From a bacterium (GTDB lineage Bacteria > Verrucomicrobiota > Kiritimatiellia > UBA8416 > CAMZLY01): a stretch of 7,137 bases of DNA. The first letter of the stretch is position 1; each line of letters begins with the position of its first letter. Shown piece after piece: positions 1 to 4,375 of the stretch. The position numbers and the translations under genes were made by a program. A model generated the notes under the pieces. It made no database searches. It saw only the letters and a program-made list of their open reading frames with translations, and had not been told where the DNA came from. The DNA lies in the NCBI GenBank assembly GCA_030632465.1, contig DAOVUR010000093.1, positions 1 to 7,137 on the forward strand. The letters run 5' to 3'.

Positions 1-633
1 AGCTATCCCAGAAAAAAGTAAACCATCACTAGCTCTAAAACTAAAGTAATCAGTACCTGTTGCTGAGTTAGTTGAAGTATAGATTACTTGGTATGAATTG
101 GTTGGTATACTGGATGGACTGTTAAAGACTATTGTTCCTTGAGATGGCTGGGTTACAATAGTAAACTCAAGATACTGCGAGTCCGTATGGTAATCAGTGC
201 CACCTAGAGCGATATCAGTTGAACCATCGACTGCCACCTCAGCTATTTTTGTCGAAACCACTGGTGCCGTATTAGTTGTTACTGTTACTGTACAAGTTGC
301 CACCGTAGAGTTTGTTACTCCATCATTTGACATATAAGTAAAGCTATCCACGCCAGTAAATCCATTATCAGAGGTATAGATCAATTTATTTGAATTTGTC
401 GGATATACCGTAGAGCTATCATAGCTAATTGTTCCATGAGCAGGTGGTACTACAACTGTACAACCAAGATCAGAGCTTGCTACCGCTTCATCACTTACTA
501 ATAGCTGCACATGCTTAGGAGACTCTGTTGCAGCCATAACTGAAATATCTAATGCATTAGGCGGCAGATTCTCCGCAAAAGCCAAATTGACAATGCCGCT
601 TAAAACCAGTCCTATCATTACTAAACGCTTCAT
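1..633 (-). CDS. Secreted protein with tandem Ig/cadherin-like domains, C-terminus beyond window
   Basis: This is an open frame of 211 codons read leftward from an ATG at 633-631 that stays open to the window edge, so only the N-terminal part is present. A strong Shine-Dalgarno (AAGGAG, 644-639) five bases upstream fixes the start. Residues 1-20 form a classic signal peptide (MKR, a hydrophobic core, then AFA before ENLPP), so the product is exported. Two repeats of roughly 95 residues follow, at about 24-119 and 121-211. Each carries the pattern 'QPSQGTI/PPAHGTI ... NSNKLIYTS/NSYQVIYTS ... GVDSFTYMSNDG/GTDYFSFRASDG', which is typical of Big_9/cadherin-like bacterial Ig domains used as stalks of surface or secreted proteins. 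The second repeat begins 'NTAPVV', the usual inter-domain linker. The first repeat is degenerate at its N-terminus and contains two cysteines (C58, C114). No catalytic domain is visible in the portion present. Such proteins often have many more repeats and a C-terminal anchor or sorting signal, which cannot be seen here. Confidence 0.85.
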   Translation of the reverse strand, partial: MKRLVMIGLVLSGIVNLAFAENLPPNALDISVMAATESPKHVQLLVSDEAVASSDLGCTVVVPPAHGTISYDSSTVYPTNSNKLIYTSDNGFTGVDSFTYMSNDGVTNSTVATCTVTVTTNTAPVVSTKIAEVAVDGSTDIALGGTDYHTDSQYLEFTIVTQPSQGTIVFNSPSSIPTNSYQVIYTSTNSATGTDYFSFRASDGLLFSGIA

Positions 634-638
634 TATGT

Positions 639-662
639 CTCCTTAATAAATTTTAATTAAAA
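639..662 (-). promoter_or_regulatory. Ribosome binding site with adjacent 12-bp AT palindrome
   Basis: The Shine-Dalgarno AAGGAG (644-639 on the minus strand) lies five bases before the start codon of the secreted Ig-like protein. Immediately upstream, 651-662 (TTTTAATTAAAA) is a perfect 12-bp palindrome. Being all A/T it would make only a weak RNA hairpin. It may simply be an unstructured enhancer-like leader that keeps the ribosome site accessible. Confidence 0.6.
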
Positions 663-776
663 GATCTTAACTATTTCAAATATCAGTACCGACTATATGC
701 CCCATGTAGTAAAAACAAAAAAGCATGACATACAGAAAGGTATAAAAACCAGATTCCTATTTATTAATTGGCATTC

Positions 777-805
777 ATAATAGCAAAAACCGCCTGATAT
801 GTCAA
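777..805 (-). promoter_or_regulatory. Sigma70-type promoter for the secreted Ig-like protein
   Basis: Read leftward, a perfect -35 box TTGACA (805-800) is followed by a 17-base spacer (799-783) and a -10 box TATTAT (782-777), which has one mismatch to TATAAT. This is the best promoter match seen in the window. Transcription would begin near 770, leaving an untranslated leader of roughly 135 bases before the ATG at 633. The rest of the 634-912 gap holds no gene I can support and no convincing intrinsic terminator after the upstream gene, so read-through from that gene is also possible. Confidence 0.7.
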
Positions 806-912
806 ATTACTCAAAGATGTGACCGAAGATCAAAACACTCTATTTCAACTTACACATGCATCTATTAACCACGCTCGCTTAAGCCGCAAAACAACCTCTA
901 ACAAGCTAGACT

Positions 913-1875
913 TTAATTACCTAGCCCTGCCGCCACTTTGCGAGTAGCATCAATCCTATCCGTAATTGCTTTCCTTGCCATCTCATCATCAGGAAGATCC
1001 CGCTCTAACGCATCCGCATAATCATTGATTACTACCGATTCAGCCTTACCACCGACCTCAGCCAGTGCAGCAATAACGGCACTCCCGTACTCTAAAGAGT
1101 ATAGTTTATCCTGCGCCCGCTTAAGCTCGCGCACATAAATTGGAGTTGCCGACTTTGCGTGCAATCCTTGCAAAGCTTTTATTGCATGCGTACAAACGGT
1201 TTCCCCATGTCCATCATTACGCCTATAGTTCAAGGCAAAAGCCGAATCAATCACCGCAACTGCATCTTGCCTCATAACCAGCGCCAGACTATCAATTGCA
1301 GCCATAACAATACTTACATCGCCATCAGAAATTTTCTTTTTCAGATAATCACTTACCTCTACTGATTCGCTTCGAGATAAACCAAGCGCCTTGACTGCCG
1401 CGCTATTAAGGTAAATGTGAGCATCTCCAACAGCCATTAATATCTTTATAGATTCCTCATCACCTTGTCTCCCCAAATTCTCAAGCGTTTTTTTTCTTTT
1501 AGGCAAATCAATAGACGTGTCTTTAGCCATCGCAATGGCAGCAGTAACTCTATTCAGCTCTTCTGCGACTACAACATCCTTAGACTCTGGCAACAGCTCT
1601 GCTTTTTCCTTACCTGCTACTACTGATGCAGAATGCCCAGCCCCCTTAACGTCAGTCGCCGTACCTGCCGGCGCAGTACGTATTGCCGGCAACTCTTTGT
1701 CTGCAACAGCCCCTAAATGATCGACACCCGCACTAGTGTCTTTAACTTTTGGTACAGCTTCATTTACCGCTGGCATCACTGCGGACACCGAATTATCACG
1801 CCGTAAAAACAGAATCGCCCCAACAACAACGGCAACCACAATGATAAATAATAGTACAATAATAGCACGCTTCAT
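913..1875 (-). CDS. Membrane-anchored HEAT-like repeat protein
   Basis: This 320-residue protein starts at the ATG 1875-1873, preceded by AAGGAA (1886-1881) at a five-base spacing. Residues 4-24 are a very hydrophobic I/V/L/A stretch preceded by K2 R3 and followed by R25 R26. This reads better as an uncleaved N-terminal membrane anchor than as a signal peptide with a clear cleavage site. Residues about 30-100 are a low-complexity A/V/G/K/T linker. Residues about 105-318 are predicted all-helical with repeating pairs of amphipathic helices ('LENLGRQGDEESIKILM', 'NSAAVKALGLSRS', 'AAIDSLALVMRQDAVAVI', 'YGSAVIAALAEVGG'), the style of HEAT/armadillo-type scaffolds. I see no catalytic motif. Known HEAT domains bind other proteins, so a scaffold role in the periplasm or at the membrane is plausible. 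The N-terminus shares only 'MKR' with its downstream neighbour. The spacing to that neighbour (279 bases) and the neighbour's own promoter argue for at least partly separate transcription. The partner is unknown. Confidence 0.8.
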   Translation of the reverse strand: MKRAIIVLLFIIVVAVVVGAILFLRRDNSVSAVMPAVNEAVPKVKDTSAGVDHLGAVADKELPAIRTAPAGTATDVKGAGHSASVVAGKEKAELLPESKDVVVAEELNRVTAAIAMAKDTSIDLPKRKKTLENLGRQGDEESIKILMAVGDAHIYLNSAAVKALGLSRSESVEVSDYLKKKISDGDVSIVMAAIDSLALVMRQDAVAVIDSAFALNYRRNDGHGETVCTHAIKALQGLHAKSATPIYVRELKRAQDKLYSLEYGSAVIAALAEVGGKAESVVINDYADALERDLPDDEMARKAITDRIDATRKVAAGLGN

Positions 1876-1944
1876 AATATTTCCTTTTGATATCCTTCAA
1901 AATCACAATGCTAGGTAATTCACAACCAGCTATAAACATATCCC

Positions 1945-1973
1945 CATATAAAACCAGAAAACGAAAGTATCAA
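1945..1973 (-). promoter_or_regulatory. Candidate promoter for the HEAT-like protein gene
   Basis: Read leftward, TTGATA (1973-1968; five of six to TTGACA) is followed by 17 bases and TATATG (1950-1945; four of six to TATAAT). Initiation would fall about 60-65 bases before the ATG at 1875. The -35 box and spacing are good but the -10 box is only fair. In such AT-rich DNA similar matches occur by chance. Confidence 0.35.
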
Positions 1974-1985
1974 ACCAGCCATTGT

Positions 1986-1995
1986 ACTGTACAGT
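1986..1995. promoter_or_regulatory. 10-bp perfect palindrome in divergent promoter region (possible operator)
   Basis: ACTGTACAGT is a perfect inverted repeat lying between the two divergent gene starts (1875 and 2091). It sits just upstream of the candidate leftward -35 box. Dimeric repressors commonly bind such sites, but the half-sites are short and no regulator gene for it is present in the window. It contains CTGT and ACAG half-sites like LexA boxes but lacks the eight-base spacer of the enterobacterial LexA site. Confidence 0.25.
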
Positions 1996-2027
1996 TAATT
2001 ATGCCCCATTAATATGTAGACTAGCGC

Positions 2028-2056
2028 TTGAATCCCCTCCTTACTTATGCCACAAT
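2028..2056 (+). promoter_or_regulatory. Weak candidate promoter for the rightward gene group
   Basis: TTGAAT (2028-2033) is separated by 17 bases from CACAAT (2051-2056), each matching four of the six consensus bases. Initiation would fall near 2063, giving a short leader before the ATG at 2091. This is the best sigma70-like pair I could find in the rightward direction, but it is weak. The true promoter may be different or need an activator. Confidence 0.2.
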
Positions 2057-2090
2057 AAACAAATTAAAGAACCCATAAGGAACCAAAACC

Positions 2091-2537
2091 ATGTCAGACT
2101 CGATTTTCACTATCGGCGCAGAGGGAGTAAACTCTGCAGCCATTGTTGACGACATACGCAAAAAAGTCGCAGCCAATATGGAGCTAGGCGTATATACAGA
2201 CGTACGTGTTGCCCGCGCCGAACGCACTAACCTGGCCAACCTGAAAGACGAAGATAATTTTCTAGCCTTCTACCTAGAATGTCTACGTGACGCAGTATTT
2301 GTCGATATAAACGATTTTGATATTCACGAACAGCGATCAAAGTTCAATAAGCCACTGGTACTCCTAAAGAAAACTATCTGGAAAATGCTAAAGTTCTATA
2401 CCTACCGCATGTGGTCGCAACAGAACCAAGTTAACGGGCTACTCCTCTCAGCACTAGAAAGCGGCGAAAGCAAGAACCAGGAAAAGATCAAGAGCCTAGA
2501 AGCACGCATCGCCATGCTTGAAGAAAAATTACCCTAA
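2091..2537 (+). CDS. Accessory protein of polysaccharide/glycosyltransferase loci, C-terminal coiled coil
   Basis: This 148-residue soluble protein starts at an ATG preceded by AAGGAA (2077-2082) eight bases away. Its layout resembles small proteins often found next to glycosyltransferases and methyltransferases in surface-polysaccharide loci. A short N-terminal segment ends in an 'IVDDIRKKVAANMELG' helix (about 18-33), followed by a charged middle region. Next is a basic amphipathic stretch 'KPLVLLKKTIWKMLKFYTYRMW' split over residues 87-108, then 'SQQNQVNGLLLSALES' (109-124). Residues about 125-147 form a C-terminal heptad coiled coil (IKSLEARIAMLEEKL). The basic aromatic stretch could lie on the membrane surface or dock a partner. 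No enzyme motif is visible and no signal peptide, so it should be cytoplasmic. In known loci the same layout is often seen as the N-terminal part of a larger methyltransferase; here it stands alone. Family recognition is from memory of such loci. The next gene, a glycosyltransferase, is consistent with it. Confidence 0.75.
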   Translation: MSDSIFTIGAEGVNSAAIVDDIRKKVAANMELGVYTDVRVARAERTNLANLKDEDNFLAFYLECLRDAVFVDINDFDIHEQRSKFNKPLVLLKKTIWKMLKFYTYRMWSQQNQVNGLLLSALESGESKNQEKIKSLEARIAMLEEKLP

Positions 2538-2540
2538 CAC

Positions 2541-2570
2541 TCAACAGATTTAACACAGATAAGCAGAGAT
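2541..2570. repeat. Short tandem repeat, about 10-11-base period, three degenerate copies
   Basis: Three imperfect units close to TAACACAGAT run one after the other (2541-2550, 2551-2560, 2561-2570), with the AGAT core recurring at 2546, 2557 and 2567. The run begins four bases after the stop codon of the accessory protein. Similar 'acacagataa' runs are a common type of intergenic sequence in environmental bacterial genomes. No coding role is seen. Confidence 0.55.
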
Positions 2571-2603
2571 AAAAAAATTGAGACAACAAAGGTCCAACAG
2601 AGA

Positions 2604-2668
2604 GGTCATTGAGCGAAGCCGAAATGCCCTCGTGAGACTAACCGGCCCTTCGGCTCCGCTCAGGGACC
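2604..2668. repeat. REP-like imperfect inverted repeat (25-base arms, 15-base loop)
   Basis: The left arm 2604-2628 and the reverse complement of the right arm 2644-2668 agree at 20 of 25 bases, sharing the cores TGAGCG-AGCCGAA and GGTC at the outer end. The loop is 15 bases (2629-2643). The element is clearly more GC-rich than its surroundings, which suggests a dispersed extragenic palindrome rather than a gene-specific site. There is no T-run after the right arm, so it is not a standard intrinsic terminator. As RNA it could still fold and protect or attenuate the transcript between the accessory protein and the glycosyltransferase. The rest of the 2538-2709 gap holds the short tandem repeat and no gene. 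Confidence 0.7.
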
Positions 2669-2709
2669 TAGTGCCAGTAAAAACCTACTAATCTGAAGAC
2701 TGATAACTA

Positions 2710-3888
2710 ATGACTAACAACTTAAAAATCGCATTTGTCGCACCACGCTTTCTTGAAGGCCCCACTATTGGTGGTGCGGAGACACTGCTTAAACAGCTAG
2801 CCATCCATTTAGCTCAAGCTGGACACGAAGTTTCATTTCTCACCACCTGCGCATGCGATCATGTCACATGGGCAAATGAAGTTCCAGCCGGAGTTAAGGA
2901 AGTAGAAGGATTGCAAGTTCATTTCTTCCCCGTTGACGACAATCGCGACCTCGAAACTTTTCACACCATTCAACAAGCCATCTGCAACGGCAAAGCAGTC
3001 TCAAAAGCAGAAGAGGAGACTTGGCTTAAGAATAACGTTAACAGCACACCGCTATATGAGTACCTACGTAATGAAGGCTTAAAATATGACCGCATACTGA
3101 TGGGCCCCTACTTGTTCGGACTAACCCATGCCGCCGCCGCTATACACCCAGATAAAACTATGCTGGTTCCGTGCCTACATGATGAAGCATTCGCATATCT
3201 AGAATCTATTGCCGAAATGTTTAAGTCAGTAAAAGGATGCATCTTCAATGCACCAGCAGAGCAAGATCTTGCCAAACGGCTTTACAACCTAGACGACAGC
3301 AAACTACATGTCGTCGGTATGGGGCTGGATTCATTCGGCTACGACTCAGACAAAACCGCTCAAGAGCATAATATTCCCGCGCCATATCTTTTATATTGCG
3401 GTAGACGTGAAGGATTAAAAGGCACACCACTACTTATAGATTACTTTACAGCCTTCCGTAAACGAACAGGTAAAGATATCAGACTTGTTTTCACCGGCAC
3501 AGGACTCATAGATATTCCATCAGAGATGAAAGAGTATGTTGTTGATCTAGGATTCGTCACTGAAGAAGAAAAACATAACGCCATGGCAGGCGCACTCGCA
3601 TTTTGTCATCCGTCACTAAACGAAAGCTTTGGCATTGTACTACTAGAGGCCTGGTTAGCAGCAACACCAGCACTTGTTCATGCTGGCAGTGCAGTTCTAT
3701 CGCAACACTGCAAAAGCAGCAATGGCGGACTATGGTTCAACAGCTACCCCGAATTTGAAACAGAACTATTATTACTACTAGAAAACAAAGAACTATGCAC
3801 AAGCATGGGTAAAGCCGGCAAAGAGTATGTTAAAAAACATTACTCATGGAAAAGCATTGAAGAAAAACTAGAAGCAGCTCTTAATTAA
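2710..3888 (+). CDS. GT4-family glycosyltransferase (GT-B fold)
   Basis: This 392-residue cytoplasmic enzyme is expected to transfer a sugar from a nucleotide-sugar donor to a lipid-linked or polysaccharide acceptor with retention of configuration. The N-terminal Rossmann half opens with 'LKIAFVAPRF' (5-14) and the acceptor-side glycine motif 'IGGAETLLKQLAIHLAQAGHEV' around 20-41. The donor-binding half begins near 225 with 'PYLLYCGRREGLKG' (225-238, the R/K phosphate-contact region). It ends with the family signature 'NESFGIVLLEAW' (304-315), whose E305 and E313 give the E-x7-E pair. Length is normal for the family. The start fits the first strand, but the Shine-Dalgarno is weak (GAAG near 2695-2698), and the ATG lies inside heptamer-like repeats (ACTGATA, ACTAATG, ACTAACA). 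It follows the accessory protein and precedes a receiver domain by 20 bases, so it is probably co-transcribed with the latter. Donor and acceptor cannot be told from sequence. Confidence 0.92.
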   Translation: MTNNLKIAFVAPRFLEGPTIGGAETLLKQLAIHLAQAGHEVSFLTTCACDHVTWANEVPAGVKEVEGLQVHFFPVDDNRDLETFHTIQQAICNGKAVSKAEEETWLKNNVNSTPLYEYLRNEGLKYDRILMGPYLFGLTHAAAAIHPDKTMLVPCLHDEAFAYLESIAEMFKSVKGCIFNAPAEQDLAKRLYNLDDSKLHVVGMGLDSFGYDSDKTAQEHNIPAPYLLYCGRREGLKGTPLLIDYFTAFRKRTGKDIRLVFTGTGLIDIPSEMKEYVVDLGFVTEEEKHNAMAGALAFCHPSLNESFGIVLLEAWLAATPALVHAGSAVLSQHCKSSNGGLWFNSYPEFETELLLLLENKELCTSMGKAGKEYVKKHYSWKSIEEKLEAALN

Positions 3889-3908
3889 AAGATGGAAGGC
3901 AATAAATA

Positions 3909-4301
3909 ATGCGAGACAAAACCTCAATAGTTGGTGGCAACGAAACCATCTTACTAGCCGAAGATGAAGATGCCATTCGCATTACTACACAATTCTTCTT
4001 GGAAGATATAGGTTACAAGATGCTTGTCGCATCAACATCCGAAGAAGCATTACTAAAAGCAGAAGAACACACTGGCCAAATCCATCTACTCCTAAGCGAT
4101 GTAAATCTACCAGACATGAGCGGACCAGACCTAGCAAAAAAACTATCCGAGACATCTCAAGACATCAAGAAACTCTTTATGTCCGGCTACACCGCCAGCA
4201 TTATCGCCGATGACCATGATGCCGATATGAATTTCCTATCAAAACCATTTACTCACGACACACTCGCCGCAAAAATCAGAGAAGTAATCGATATTGCCTA
4301 A
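3909..4301 (+). CDS. Stand-alone response-regulator receiver (REC) domain protein
   Basis: This 130-residue protein consists of one CheY-like receiver domain and nothing else. The ATG follows GGAAGG (3894-3899) with a nine-base spacing. All switch residues are present: the acidic Mg-binding pair E18/D19 in 'ILLAEDED', the phosphoacceptor D64 in 'LLLSDVNLPDMSG', S92 in 'LFMSGYT', and K112 in 'LSKPFT'. It should therefore accept phosphate from a histidine kinase and change conformation. The opening 'GGNETILLAEDEDAIR' and closing 'FLSKPFTHDTLAAKIREVID' resemble the C-terminal receiver of hybrid histidine kinases more than free CheY, so it may descend from one. It has no DNA-binding or enzymatic output domain, and no kinase lies in the window. 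It would act by binding a partner or as a phosphate relay or sink. Its position between a glycosyltransferase and a secreted propeller protein, with short gaps, hints at control of envelope biogenesis, but that is inference. Confidence 0.93.
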   Translation: MRDKTSIVGGNETILLAEDEDAIRITTQFFLEDIGYKMLVASTSEEALLKAEEHTGQIHLLLSDVNLPDMSGPDLAKKLSETSQDIKKLFMSGYTASIIADDHDADMNFLSKPFTHDTLAAKIREVIDIA

Positions 4302-4363
4302 CTCAACAAGTGGCACAAGCTTCTTGGCGTCAATCTCATTTATATCAACTAACACATCATACT

Positions 4364-4368
4364 GGAGA
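4364..4368 (+). promoter_or_regulatory. Ribosome binding site that sets the start at 4376
   Basis: GGAGA at 4364-4368 lies seven bases before the ATG at 4376-4378. An in-frame GTG at 4310 lies 66 bases upstream and would add 22 residues without any visible ribosome site. It starts only nine bases after the receiver stop codon. The extra residues would also bury the signal peptide, so the ATG at 4376 is preferred. Confidence 0.8.
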
Positions 4369-4375
4369 AATTGTA

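Noticed and set aside
1159..1365. Small rightward open frames inside the HEAT-like gene (1159-1365, 1517-1720, 1736-1918)
   Set aside because: They lie antisense to a well-supported gene, lack ribosome sites and give low-complexity or unrecognisable peptides.
915..1920. 11-base inverted repeats (915-925 and 1910-1920) flanking the HEAT-like gene, resembling insertion-element ends
   Set aside because: Matches of this length are expected by chance among all pairs in a 7-kb AT-rich window. There is no transposase and no target duplication, and the left copy overlaps the coding sequence.
1986..1995. LexA box at the ACTGTACAG palindrome
   Set aside because: The CTGT and ACAG halves abut directly, without the spacer of known enterobacterial LexA sites, and no SOS-type gene follows.
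2045..2239. Leftward open frame overlapping the start of the 148-residue protein gene
   Set aside because: It is an antisense shadow of a gene with a good ribosome site and sensible protein features.
2604..2668. Intrinsic terminator after the 148-residue protein gene
   Set aside because: The arms are long with a 15-base loop and mismatches, and no run of T follows the right arm, so it fits a REP-like element better.
3245..3430. Small leftward open frames under the glycosyltransferase (3245-3430) and propeller (5956-6186, 6521-6718) genes
   Set aside because: All are antisense to strongly supported coding sequence and have no recognisable ribosome site or domain.
4310..4375. N-terminal extension of the propeller protein from a GTG codon at 4310
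   Set aside because: There is no ribosome site before the GTG, while GGAGA lies correctly before the ATG at 4376. The extension would place 22 polar residues before the signal peptide.
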